Source: CAJQQK01 sp965224225 (GTDB taxonomy: Bacteria; Pseudomonadota; Alphaproteobacteria; Rhizobiales; Hyphomicrobiaceae). From it: 64,000 nt of DNA. The position numbers were made by a program, and so were the translations under genes. Below are positions 1 through 8,016 of this stretch, one piece after another; position 1 is the stretch's first letter, and every line of letters begins with the position of its first letter. The notes under the pieces are model-generated. The model was given only the letters and a program-made list of their open reading frames with translations. It did not search any database and was not told the origin of the DNA. The stretch spans positions 682,001 to 746,000 of the forward strand of contig CBDCZF010000035.1 of the NCBI GenBank assembly GCA_965224225.1, written 5' to 3'.

Positions 1-429
1 GGCGGACGACTCATGTTGCACGTCATTTGGCGACTCCATTCCCATCAAAATCAGGATGGACAAGCCCGCCAGCTTCCGATCGCTGATTGCATGACGGTCG
101 CAGCCGATCGGATCATAGAGGGTCAGGCTGCGCACGAGATCAGGACGCGACAACGCTACACGGATCGCGACTGCCGCTTCGTCTGCATGCGCCACCAGAT
201 GAACAGGTCCGCCCAATCTCTCGATCTGCCTGCTTGTCTGACTTGCAGCAGCTCCAATCGCAAATGCGTTGGTGCAAACCGGAACATCGAGCATGAGAAC
301 ATCGTGACGGTGCTCCAGATCTGAGGGCAGCGCAGACCAGAGATCCACTTCGTTGCTTCGTGAACGCAGCGTAATCACCTGGGAGGTCGCGGACGGGTGT
401 GTCGGTTCTCTGGTCATGGGTCTGCTCAT
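1..429 (-). CDS. alpha/beta-hydrolase-like protein, 3' end outside window
   Basis: A reading frame of 143 codons starts at the ATG ending at 429 and runs off the left edge. The segment reading LGGPVHLVAHADEAAVAIRV followed by RPDLVRSLTLYDP has the spacing of the nucleophile elbow and following helix and strand of alpha/beta hydrolases. However, the usual G-H-S-x-G-G reads A-H-A-D-E-A, so the serine nucleophile is alanine. It is divergent from the sensor kinase gene and shares its upstream region. Function is unknown; it may be a non-catalytic hydrolase-fold partner or an unusual enzyme. The fold assignment is inferred from one motif region only. Confidence 0.45.
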   Translation of the reverse strand, partial: MSRPMTREPTHPSATSQVITLRSRSNEVDLWSALPSDLEHRHDVLMLDVPVCTNAFAIGAAASQTSRQIERLGGPVHLVAHADEAAVAIRVALSRPDLVRSLTLYDPIGCDRHAISDRKLAGLSILILMGMESPNDVQHESSA

Positions 430-462
430 CGGTTTGTCGATGATGTCATTGAAGAGCGATAA

Positions 463-598
463 TGTTTCAGCTCGTTGTCAACTTGAGCCGGAACATGTTT
501 CAATTGTTGCAGGGTCCGATATCCCCGCCCCTCGGGACATTGGCCATCGCTGAAACAATTGAAACATTAAGCCGGTCGTCTGAAAACCGACTGAAACA
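463..598. promoter_or_regulatory. nested inverted repeats of TGTTTCA boxes (candidate operator array)
   Basis: The arms at 495-511 and 551-567 are inverted copies of one 17-base sequence with one mismatch (ATGTTTCAATTGTTGCA against TGAAACAATTGAAACAT). Outside them lie TGTTTCAG (463-470) and its exact inverse CTGAAACA (591-598). The outer boxes sit 24 bases from the inner arms on each side, so the whole array is symmetric about position 530-531. Each inner arm also holds two half-sites in direct repeat at 9-base spacing. It occupies the divergent region between the hydrolase-like gene and the sensor kinase. The binding protein is unknown; the neighbouring OmpR-type regulator is the obvious candidate. 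Confidence 0.65.
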
Positions 599-620
599 CG
601 CAGGCAATAGACTGACGGGC

Positions 621-2534
621 ATGACCCATGACGAGACCATGAATGACGAATCCGGCAAGGCGCTCGATCTGCTGCGCGATGCCATTGAATCGCTGACGGA
701 AGGGTTTGCGCTCTACGACAACGATCACCGCCTCGTCATGTTCAATTCCCGCTACAAGGAAATGAACGGGCTGGTCGCAGACCTACTCGTGCCGGGTCTC
801 GAATACGAAGTAATGCTGCGTGAAATGGCCCGCCGCGGCGGCTACACCGATGCGATCGGACGCGAAGACGCGTGGGTTGCCGAACGCGTTGAAAATGCGA
901 TCGAGTACGCCCAAGACGACGAAATCACCCACACTAACGGCAAGACCTTTATCGTCTCGATCCACCCGACGAAGCTTGGAGGCTTCGTTGTAACACGCAC
1001 GGACGTAACGGACCGCCGGCAGGCCGAGGCGCGCGAACGCGATGGCGACCTGCTCGTCCGCCGAGTGCTCGAGGCGAACCCGGCAGCTGTCGTCATGGCA
1101 CAGGTCGGCAGCGGTGAAATCATCTACCGGTCGCCGGCCGCAATGGAGTTGTTCGGCAAGGTAAAGAACGTCAAAGAGTACTTCCAAAGCCCGGCGGATC
1201 GCGCGGACTACATTACAGCGCTACTCGCCGACGGCCGGGTCGATGAGTTCAAGCTCAATCTGATAAATGCCCGCGGCGAAAAGTTCCCCGCGGCAACGTA
1301 CGGCCGGATCGCCGACTACAAGGGTGAGGAAGTTGCTGTATCGACCGTCATCGATTTGACCGAGCAACTAACGCTGCAGGAGCAGGTCAAGACCCAGCGC
1401 GAGATGCTTTTTCAGAACGAAAAGATGTCTGCGCTTGGCGAATTGCTTGCCGGTGTCGCGCACGAACTCAACAACCCGCTGTCGATTGTTGTTGGCCATT
1501 CACTCATGATGCGTGAAGAAACGCAGGATCAGGAAATACTGCGGCGCGTCGAGAAAATCGGCAGTGCCGCGGAGCGATGCGCCAAAATCGTGAAAACGTT
1601 CCTGGCCATGGCTCGCCAGAAACCTGCGAAGATGGAGCCAACCGATATACGTGCAGTCATCACCACAGCAGTCGATGTCGCAGGATATGGCAAACAGCGC
1701 GAGGGGACCATTGTTACTGCGCACTTCGGCGACGAAATCCCGGAGATTCTGGCTGACGCCGACCAGATCACGCAAGTCATCATCAACCTTATCCTCAATG
1801 CGGATCATGCCATCAACCACTCGGGCGTTGGCGACAAGATCGAGGTCGTAACAGCGTTGTCGACGTCCGGGCGCTTCATCAACATTTCTGTATCGGACAA
1901 CGGTCCCGGTGTTCCTGAAAAAATGCGCGCCCGAGTTTTCGAGCCCTTCTTTACGACAAAGGATGTCGGCGATGGAACCGGAATCGGCCTGGCGCTTTGT
2001 CACCGCATCGTCCACTCGCACGAAGGACAGATCTGGCTCGACGCTGATCATCGACCTGGTGCACGATTTTGCATACGGCTGCCGCTCGGTGAAGTAACTC
2101 AGGACGTGACGGAGTTGGATGAGAATAGCGCACAGTCTGGCGGGCGGAAAAAGGCCCTGGTCGTTGACGACGAACAAGAGGTGGCGGAACTTGTTGCCGA
2201 AATTCTCAGTAAAGACGGGTTTGTGGTCGAGGTCGCACATTCCGGCACTGACGCTCTCGGGCATCTCCGAAAAGCGCGTTACGACATGATTCTGAGTGAC
2301 CTCAATATGCCGGAGATGGACGGCGCTGCGTTGTTCAAGACAATATCGGCTGAGTTTCCTGATCTAGTTGAGCACATCGGTTTCATAACCGGGGATACGA
2401 TGGGATTGGAATCACAACGGGTGTTGAGGGAATCACAACGCCCATTCATGGAAAAGCCTGTAACGCCTTCCGAATTGCGCCGCCTTGTCAGTGAATTGCT
2501 TGACCAAGCCGAGGTGCGGACACATGGAAAATGA
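621..2534 (+). CDS. hybrid sensor histidine kinase (PAS-PAS-HisKA-HATPase-REC)
   Basis: This 637-residue protein starts at ATG 621 (alternative in-frame ATG 639). The frame is open further upstream but crosses the operator array, so that part was excluded. Order: PAS at about 15-130 (ESLTEGFALYDNDHRLVMFN), PAS at about 140-250, dimerisation domain with the phospho-acceptor His281 in GVAHELNNPLS, ATPase domain with N-box (IINLILNADHAI), DNGPGVP and GTGIGLAL glycine boxes, and a C-terminal receiver with phospho-acceptor Asp560 (ILSDLNMPEMDG) and a conserved Lys in MEKPV. No transmembrane segment is visible, so it is probably cytosolic and senses through PAS. It overlaps the following regulator gene by 11 bases, implying one phosphorelay unit. 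The signal is unknown. Confidence 0.88.
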   Translation: MTHDETMNDESGKALDLLRDAIESLTEGFALYDNDHRLVMFNSRYKEMNGLVADLLVPGLEYEVMLREMARRGGYTDAIGREDAWVAERVENAIEYAQDDEITHTNGKTFIVSIHPTKLGGFVVTRTDVTDRRQAEARERDGDLLVRRVLEANPAAVVMAQVGSGEIIYRSPAAMELFGKVKNVKEYFQSPADRADYITALLADGRVDEFKLNLINARGEKFPAATYGRIADYKGEEVAVSTVIDLTEQLTLQEQVKTQREMLFQNEKMSALGELLAGVAHELNNPLSIVVGHSLMMREETQDQEILRRVEKIGSAAERCAKIVKTFLAMARQKPAKMEPTDIRAVITTAVDVAGYGKQREGTIVTAHFGDEIPEILADADQITQVIINLILNADHAINHSGVGDKIEVVTALSTSGRFINISVSDNGPGVPEKMRARVFEPFFTTKDVGDGTGIGLALCHRIVHSHEGQIWLDADHRPGARFCIRLPLGEVTQDVTELDENSAQSGGRKKALVVDDEQEVAELVAEILSKDGFVVEVAHSGTDALGHLRKARYDMILSDLNMPEMDGAALFKTISAEFPDLVEHIGFITGDTMGLESQRVLRESQRPFMEKPVTPSELRRLVSELLDQAEVRTHGK

Positions 2535-3240
2535 AAACACCCGCATTCTGGTTTGCGACGATGAAGTCGGTTTGCGCGAGATGGTGCAAGAGTATTTGGC
2601 CAAGCGCGGCTTCAAAGTCTTGACAGCTGCGAACGCCGAGGAACTGCGGGCCGTCTTGGGCTCGGGCGGTATCGACTTGATTGTCCTCGACATCAATATG
2701 CCCGGAGAGGATGGCCTATCAGCTTTGCGCTCACTGCGCTCTGACAATCTTGTCCCGGTCATTATGTTGACTGCGGCCGGCGAAGTCGTCGACCGGATTC
2801 TCGGGCTCGAGATGGGGGCCGACGATTACCTTGGCAAGCCCGTCGACTTGCGAGAATTGGAGGCGCGTATCAAGGCCGTGCTGCGACGCAGGGGCGGACA
2901 GACTGGAACCAACGACAACTCCGAAGCCGCTGGCACCGCCCGGTTCGGCGAGTATGTTCTACATATTGAAACGGCCAAGTTGGAGGCAGCCGACGGCAGC
3001 GAAGTGCCGTTGACCGCGATGGAATTCAATCTCCTAAAAGTGTTTGCTGAGAACAAGGGCCGAGTGCTGAACCGCGATCAGATCCTGGAGCAGGCGCACG
3101 ACCGGTCCTGGGATCCATTTGACCGCAGCATCGATATCCGCATTTCGCGTCTTCGTCGCAAGATCGAAAGGAACCCAAGTAAGCCGACGATTGTCAAAAC
3201 TGTCCGGGGACTTGGGTATATCTACGATCCCGAAGGCTGA
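2524..3240 (+). CDS. OmpR/PhoB-family response regulator
   Basis: The 238-residue protein has a receiver domain (about 1-120) with acidic pocket CDDE, phospho-acceptor Asp56 in VLDINMPGEDG and a conserved lysine in LGKPVDL. A C-terminal winged-helix domain follows (about 145-235), ending in the typical IDIRISRLRRKIE and VRGLGYIY motifs. The start at ATG 2524 lies inside the end of the kinase gene, indicating translational coupling. It is the expected output of the adjacent hybrid kinase and could bind the TGTTTCA array upstream of that kinase (inference). Family assignment is secure; targets are not known. Confidence 0.92.
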   Translation: MENENTRILVCDDEVGLREMVQEYLAKRGFKVLTAANAEELRAVLGSGGIDLIVLDINMPGEDGLSALRSLRSDNLVPVIMLTAAGEVVDRILGLEMGADDYLGKPVDLRELEARIKAVLRRRGGQTGTNDNSEAAGTARFGEYVLHIETAKLEAADGSEVPLTAMEFNLLKVFAENKGRVLNRDQILEQAHDRSWDPFDRSIDIRISRLRRKIERNPSKPTIVKTVRGLGYIYDPEG

Positions 3241-3454
3241 TTGTCTCATTGCGGTCACTTGGTGCCAACGACGCTCGCAGGGCAGCCGGCATCGGGAATG
3301 TCTGAAATATGGACGAAGCTCCATAGGTAGCGGTCTGATCGTCAGTCGTGAGGTGTTTCGAAGATCACGCAGCAGCAGGGGGCGGCGACGGATACTTTCT
3401 GAGACAAACGGACATTGCAGGCATCCGCTCTCAGCATCAGTGCATCTCAGAGCT

Positions 3455-3688
3455 GAGTTTGTTGCTACGGGGCAGTTCGTGACAACTTTCCCCAGATCGA
3501 TTCTCTTGCTTCATGCCGAGCGACTGAAACTCAAAGTACTGCCGATAGAGATTGATGCGCCGAACTGGCCGATTTTCGCCGTCACGCTGAAGAACCGCAC
3601 GCTCAGCCCAGTCGTCGAGAGGTTTCTCGATTGTGCTCGCTCGGTTGGTCAAAGTCTATCGGAGCAGAGCGGGCTGGGCACAACGTAG
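3455..3688 (+). pseudogene. C-terminal remnant of a LysR-family regulator
   Basis: The frame reads VTTFPRSILLLHAERLKLKV, then LPIEIDAPNWPIF, AVTLKNRTLSPVVERFLDCA and a TAG at 3686-3688. This is the usual end of a LysR effector domain (LKVLP..., pWPv..vTLKNRTLSP...F...aR). No helix-turn-helix part or start is found upstream: 3241-3454 between the response regulator and this fragment contains nothing I recognise. It is therefore a 5'-deleted remnant of about 75 codons. Confidence 0.6.
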
Positions 3689-3778
3689 CGAGGAGCGCGG
3701 ACACACTACAGGCTCGTCACATACCAACACGATTGCTAAACTTTGTCACTGGTTTGTTGCACCCTTCGAGGTAATCCG

Positions 3779-4411
3779 ATGAAGCTCTTCTATGCGACAG
3801 GTTCTTCGTCATTGTTCCCGCACATCGTCCTACACGAGGCCGGGCTGAATTTTGAGGCCGTCAAGATTGACGAGCATACGAAAGAGATTACCGGTGGCGG
3901 CGACTACAGAAGCGTGAACCCACTGGGCACCGTGCCTGCGCTCGTTCTCGATGATGACACGCTGATCGTGGAGGGTCCGGTTATTGCTCAGTACATTGCC
4001 GACCTTGTTCCCGAAAGAAAGCTTACTCCGCCAAATGGAACGATGGACCGGGTGCGCCTGCAAGCGTGGCTGAATTTCCTTTCAAGCGACATGCACAAGG
4101 GGGGCTTTTCACCGCTGTTCTACAAGGCTCTACCTGAGGAATGTGAAGGCATATTCAGAGACAAGCTCAAGGCCCGCTTCACGCACCTTGATCAACATCT
4201 GGCGTCGAACCCGTATTTGATGGGCGAAACGTACACCATCGCCGATGCACATTTGTTCGTTGTATCGAACTGGGCAAGCTGGACGAACTTCGACCTTTAC
4301 CCCTATCCCGCGGTCCTTGCGTTCCGTGAGCGTGTCAACGCTCGTCCTGCGGTTGTTGGGGCTCTCAGTAAAGAGGGGTTGGTGCCGTGGCCGGCAACCC
4401 AACCGCACTAA
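3779..4411 (+). CDS. glutathione S-transferase family protein (beta-class-like)
   Basis: The 210-residue protein starts at ATG 3779. The N-terminal thioredoxin-fold domain begins MKLFYATGSSSLFPHIVLHE and contains the cis-proline/glutathione-binding part NPLGTVPALVLDD and VEGPVIAQYI. The C-terminal helical domain has LNFLSSDMHKGGFSPLF, which matches the beta-class His106 region. Beta-class enzymes carry Cys10 in the first turn; here residue 10 is Ser, so the mixed-disulfide chemistry of that class is unlikely. Probably a cytosolic detoxification transferase. Its stop codon is one base from the end of the convergent dehydrogenase fragment. Confidence 0.88.
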   Translation: MKLFYATGSSSLFPHIVLHEAGLNFEAVKIDEHTKEITGGGDYRSVNPLGTVPALVLDDDTLIVEGPVIAQYIADLVPERKLTPPNGTMDRVRLQAWLNFLSSDMHKGGFSPLFYKALPEECEGIFRDKLKARFTHLDQHLASNPYLMGETYTIADAHLFVVSNWASWTNFDLYPYPAVLAFRERVNARPAVVGALSKEGLVPWPATQPH

Positions 4412-4412
4412 C

Positions 4413-4853
4413 TTAGGTCATCGTCAATCCGCCATCCACGACCAAGGTTGCTCCGTTGACGTAGGAAGCCTCGTCAGAAAGGAGCCAGACGATCGCCTCT
4501 CCGATCTCACTCGGTTGAGCAAAACGACCAATTGCAATGCTTTCCTCCAAGCGCGTTCTAATCGAGGGATCTGCCTCCATAGCCTCGTTGATCGGCGTTT
4601 CCGTAGGACCTGGGGCGACACAATTGACGACGATGCCCTTTGGCGCCAAGGAGCGCGCTGCATTTTTCGTAAGGGCAATGACAGCGGCCTTGCTTGCTGC
4701 GTAAGCGCCGGTTCCAAATATTCCACCACCTCGAATGCCGGCGATGCTTGACACCGTCACCATCCTTCCGCCTTCCTTCATCCGCGCCGCGGCAGACTTC
4801 ATGCAGTTAAATGTCCCAATAACGTTTACTTCGTGCATCCGGCGAAACATGAC
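4413..4853 (-). pseudogene. short-chain dehydrogenase/reductase, 5' part lost
   Basis: The remaining C-terminal two thirds show the SDR catalytic Ser (VTVSSIAG), the YxxxK pair (YAASKAA), the VNCVAPGPTETP loop and the end VVDGGLTMT. The Rossmann part with TGxxxGIG is absent. An IS1595-type element abuts it at 4854. Removing the element and one target copy, the frame upstream of the insertion (towards 5907) meets TAA and TAG within a few codons, so the gene was broken before the element arrived. In another frame 5907-5950 encodes KIFERNGAVASNDC, reminiscent of SDR beta-2, so an internal deletion is plausible. Confidence 0.7.
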
Positions 4854-5898
4854 GGCTCTGTTCTGCCTGAATGTTGTGACACCTAGCTGACAGACGGTTC
4901 GTCACCAGCGAGGATACCATGAAGGCTCAGGATTTTCAGGCACTTGTCGGGCAGTTGGGGGATCTCAGCCAAGTCCAGCGCGAGGCGCTGGTCGAGGCGC
5001 TGACGGCGACGGGCTCGGACGAGGAGGTCGTCGCTCTGATCGAGACGCGGTTCGCCGCGGCGCCGGCCTGCGGCCATTGCGGTGCGAGTGACTTCAAGCC
5101 ATGGGGCTCGGCCTCCGGTCTCAAGCGCTACATGTGCAAGGCGTGCGAGCGCACCTTCAACGCGCTGACGGGCACGCCGCTGGCAGGGCTCAGGCTGCGC
5201 GAGAAGTGGCTCGACTATGCCCGCGCACTCGTCGACGGTGTCAGCCTACGCAAGGCGGCAGCGCGCACCGACATTCATCTGGAGACATCGTTCCGCTGGC
5301 GTCATCGTTTCCTCGCGGCGGCCAAGGACAAGAAGGCTGGCGCCGTAACCGGCATCGTCGAGGCGGACGAGACATTCATTCTCAAGTCGGCCAAGGGCTC
5401 GCGCAAATTGGTCGGCCGAGCGCCCAGGAAACGTGGCGGCAAGGCCAAGAAACCGGGACTTTCCACAGACGAGCACGATGCCATTCTGATCGTCCGCGAT
5501 CGCCATGGCGAGACCACCGATGCGATCCTCACCGACCTCAGCGCTGAGGCGATCGGCGCGCACTTGAAGCCCGTCGTCGCTAAAGACGCCGTGCTCATCA
5601 CCGACGGCAACAAGTCTTACGAGGCGTTCGCGGCCGAGACCGGCATCACCCAGATGGCGCTTGTTGCTGCGCAAGGTGAGCGGACCATTGGCTGCTATCA
5701 CACCCAGAACGTCAGCGCCTACCAGAGCCGCTTTAAGGGCTGGATGGCGCGCTTCAAGGGCGTCGCTTCGAAATATCTGCCGAGTTATCTCGGCTGGCGC
5801 CGCATGATTGAGCGGGACGGCGATCGACTTACGCCCCGCCACTGCCTGGCTGGAGCCATGAGTTAGCGGGGAAATCTACATTGGAGCCGAACAGAGCC
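4854..5898 (+). mobile_element. IS1595-family (ISXO2-like) insertion sequence, complete
   Basis: The left end GGCTCTGTTCTGCCTGAATG (from 4854) and the reverse complement of the right end, GGCTCTGTTCGGCTCCAATG (from 5898 inwards), are imperfect terminal inverted repeats identical over the outer 10 bases. The perfect 8-base sequence AACATGAC flanks both sides (4846-4853 and 5899-5906), the target duplication length expected for this family. The 1045-base element carries one intact transposase and no passenger gene. Intact ends and duplication indicate a recent or still movable copy. Confidence 0.93.
4919..5866 (+). CDS. IS1595-family transposase
   Basis: The 315-residue transposase has an N-terminal zinc ribbon (CGHCGAS ... 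CKACERTF, about 45-80), typical of ISXO2-like transposases, followed by a DDE-type nuclease domain. Candidate catalytic acids lie in IVEADETFI, LITDGNKSYEAF and the C-terminal portion. TIGCYHTQNVSAYQSRFKGW is the usual ISXO2 block near the third acid, and the protein ends LPSYLGWRRMIERDG. It is full length and unbroken, the only gene in the element, and probably functional. Confidence 0.93.
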   Translation: MKAQDFQALVGQLGDLSQVQREALVEALTATGSDEEVVALIETRFAAAPACGHCGASDFKPWGSASGLKRYMCKACERTFNALTGTPLAGLRLREKWLDYARALVDGVSLRKAAARTDIHLETSFRWRHRFLAAAKDKKAGAVTGIVEADETFILKSAKGSRKLVGRAPRKRGGKAKKPGLSTDEHDAILIVRDRHGETTDAILTDLSAEAIGAHLKPVVAKDAVLITDGNKSYEAFAAETGITQMALVAAQGERTIGCYHTQNVSAYQSRFKGWMARFKGVASKYLPSYLGWRRMIERDGDRLTPRHCLAGAMS

Positions 5899-6021
5899 AA
5901 CATGACGGGCAATCGTTACTAGCCACGGCGCCGTTACGCTCGAAAATCTTAGAAGACCGTTCTATAAGGCATTGCTACAGTCGCCATTGATTACCTTTGC
6001 TTCTCCTGAGATCTCGCGGCG

Positions 6022-7164
6022 CTACGCGACCGCCGGGCCGTGCGAGGTTGTTGTTAGAGCTTCGGCGCCGCTCGCCCCAAGCAGGACTGTATTGGAGACG
6101 AAGTAGTTGCCGCGGCCCGTTTCGGTGAACCAAGACATGGCATGAAATGTCATGCCGATTTCCAGCCGAAGATCAGAATCGTGACGCAGTCCGATGACAC
6201 GATTGCCGCCTGTCCAGGACGGGGGAAAGCCTATTCCAACGAGGTAACCGCAATGGTGGCGGCGGTAGTCGGTCATGCCGGCCGCATCGACGACGGCCTG
6301 CCAGCTATTGTAGATGTCGCGGGCCGTCTTACCCGGCGCGAGGGCCGCGAGGATGGCATCGAAACCCGCCTTGGAGATCTCCGCCATCTCGCCGTCTTCA
6401 TCGGAAATCGAGCCGATGTTGACCAGTCGTCCCTGGGGCGCATTGTAGCGCGCGACACAGCCGGCGACTTCGAGGAACACTCTTTCGCCGTTCCGGTAGA
6501 CGCCGCTCCCCCAGGACGTGTGCTCCTCGGCCATGCGCGCTTCGGGGCGAATGAACGGCCCGAAGCCTGGCGGCGTGCCACCGGCGCGTGTCATCGCCGC
6601 GAGGCATTCCGCTGCAACGGCCGCCTCACTAGCGCCATCAGAAATCGCTGCAATCGCGGCCTCGGTACCAGCATCGGACGCAATCGCTGCTTGTCGCATG
6701 AATTGCTGCTCTTCTAGCGATTTGACCAATCTCAGATCATCGACGATGCCGGAAGCATCCTGCCACTGTGCGTCGACGGTGTCGTGCAGTGCCCGGCCGA
6801 GCGCAAACGGCAACCCGGCCGATGTCAACTCCAGGCCTATTCTTCGCCGCTGATGGTTGGCTAGAACCTTGGCGGCAACGTCGATGATGGTTTCGCTATC
6901 GCTGTGCCCGATGAACTGCGCATTTCTAATTTGATTGGCGATCGTGACGCGCTCCATCGCCCGTGTGGCCAGAACCATGTCGCCATCGGCAGGGACGATA
7001 AGCATGTGCGGCGCGAAATAGCCCCAGTGATCGAGGCCGACGAGGTAGAAGATATTTTCAGGCGATGAAAGCACGAGAACGTCGAGGTCCCTTGCGGCCA
7101 TCTGCTGGCGAACCTTGCGCAGACGTGCAGCGAGTTCCTGATCGGAGAACGGATTGGCATGCAT
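6022..7164 (-). CDS. eutD: M24 creatinase/Xaa-Pro-peptidase-like hydrolase, ectoine hydrolase (EutD/DoeA) type
   Basis: The 380-residue protein has a creatinase-like N-terminal domain (ENIFYLVGLDHWGYFAPHM) and a pitta-bread C-terminal domain (YRRHHCGYLVGIGFPPSW, FHAMSWFTETGRGNYFVSNT). The two aspartates that bind metal in M24 aminopeptidases are not seen: the region reads VFLEVAGCVARYNAPQGR. EutD/DoeA ectoine hydrolases belong to this fold and are likewise reported not to depend on the metal site; they open the ectoine ring to N-acetyl-diaminobutyrates. It is the last gene of the minus-strand run, 4 bases after the nitrilase. The EutD assignment leans on the neighbouring ehu/eut genes; another cyclic amidine or amide substrate is possible. 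Confidence 0.65.
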   Translation of the reverse strand: MHANPFSDQELAARLRKVRQQMAARDLDVLVLSSPENIFYLVGLDHWGYFAPHMLIVPADGDMVLATRAMERVTIANQIRNAQFIGHSDSETIIDVAAKVLANHQRRRIGLELTSAGLPFALGRALHDTVDAQWQDASGIVDDLRLVKSLEEQQFMRQAAIASDAGTEAAIAAISDGASEAAVAAECLAAMTRAGGTPPGFGPFIRPEARMAEEHTSWGSGVYRNGERVFLEVAGCVARYNAPQGRLVNIGSISDEDGEMAEISKAGFDAILAALAPGKTARDIYNSWQAVVDAAGMTDYRRHHCGYLVGIGFPPSWTGGNRVIGLRHDSDLRLEIGMTFHAMSWFTETGRGNYFVSNTVLLGASGAEALTTTSHGPAVA

Positions 7165-7168
7165 AGGT

Positions 7169-7984
7169 TCAACTCTTCATGTCGAAAGACTGCGTTTGGG
7201 ACTGCTCAGAGGTATATCGCTCAGCTAGTCGCTCGACATCGCGCAAATACGGCAATCGCTCGCGCGCGCGATTAACTTCGGACAGATTGATTTCAGCGAC
7301 GATGAACTCTTCTTGCGCGCCGGCAACGGCGACTTCGCTTCCGTCGGGCGCAACGACACGGCTGCCACCGAGATAGTCCAATCCATTCTCGTGGCCAGCA
7401 TGGTTCGCATAGGCCAGCCAGGCGCCGTTCTCGAATGCGCGCGTCGGGACCATTCGCGTTGCAACGAAATCCCAGCGCTTGGCAAGCGCTGTCAGCACGA
7501 GCAGGACCTGCGCGCCCTCGTGGCAGGTCCGGCGGACAATCTCGGGCACTTCGACCTCGTAGCAAATCAGCAAGCCGAAGTTGATTTCTTGAAATGAGAA
7601 TGTCGAACAACCATTGCCTTCCGCAAAATAGTCAAGCTCGAAACTGTTCGGTGAATTGAGCTGTTTGCGATGATGTGCCAGGCACTGTCCGCTAGCTCCG
7701 ATACAGATGGCAGCGTTGTAGAGTTCAGCTCCGCTATGTTCCGGGAAACCGTAGACGATCGCGGTGTTGGTTTGCGAGGCGATACTTGAGAGCCTGGCGA
7801 ACGATGGTCCGTTGACCGGCTCTGCCAACTCTCGAAGCTGTTCACCGACGTGATAGCCGGACAGGAACAGTTCGGGGCATAGAACGAGTTCAGGCTGCGC
7901 CTCGGCGATATGGCCAACCAGGCGATCGATGCGTTCATCGCTTGAAGTTGCACCCGGAGCACATTGAAAAATAGCCAGTTTCAT
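7169..7984 (-). CDS. nitrilase-superfamily carbon-nitrogen hydrolase (amidase)
   Basis: The 271-residue protein has the Glu-Lys-Cys triad of the nitrilase superfamily: Glu in LVLCPELFLSGY, Lys in HHRKQLNS and the nucleophile Cys in LLICYEVEVPEIVR. The start MKLAIFQCAPGAT (ATG ending 7984) is chosen because the fold begins there; the open frame upstream overlaps the end of the preceding gene. It lies between eutC- and eutD-like genes in one operon. No EutE/DoeB-type deacetylase is visible, so this enzyme is a candidate for removing the acetyl or carbamoyl group released after ring opening (inference). The substrate cannot be read from the sequence. Confidence 0.85.
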   Translation of the reverse strand: MKLAIFQCAPGATSSDERIDRLVGHIAEAQPELVLCPELFLSGYHVGEQLRELAEPVNGPSFARLSSIASQTNTAIVYGFPEHSGAELYNAAICIGASGQCLAHHRKQLNSPNSFELDYFAEGNGCSTFSFQEINFGLLICYEVEVPEIVRRTCHEGAQVLLVLTALAKRWDFVATRMVPTRAFENGAWLAYANHAGHENGLDYLGGSRVVAPDGSEVAVAGAQEEFIVAEINLSEVNRARERLPYLRDVERLAERYTSEQSQTQSFDMKS

Positions 7985-8016
7985 CTCGGACCCAATTCTC
8001 GCTAGCTTACCCAGGG

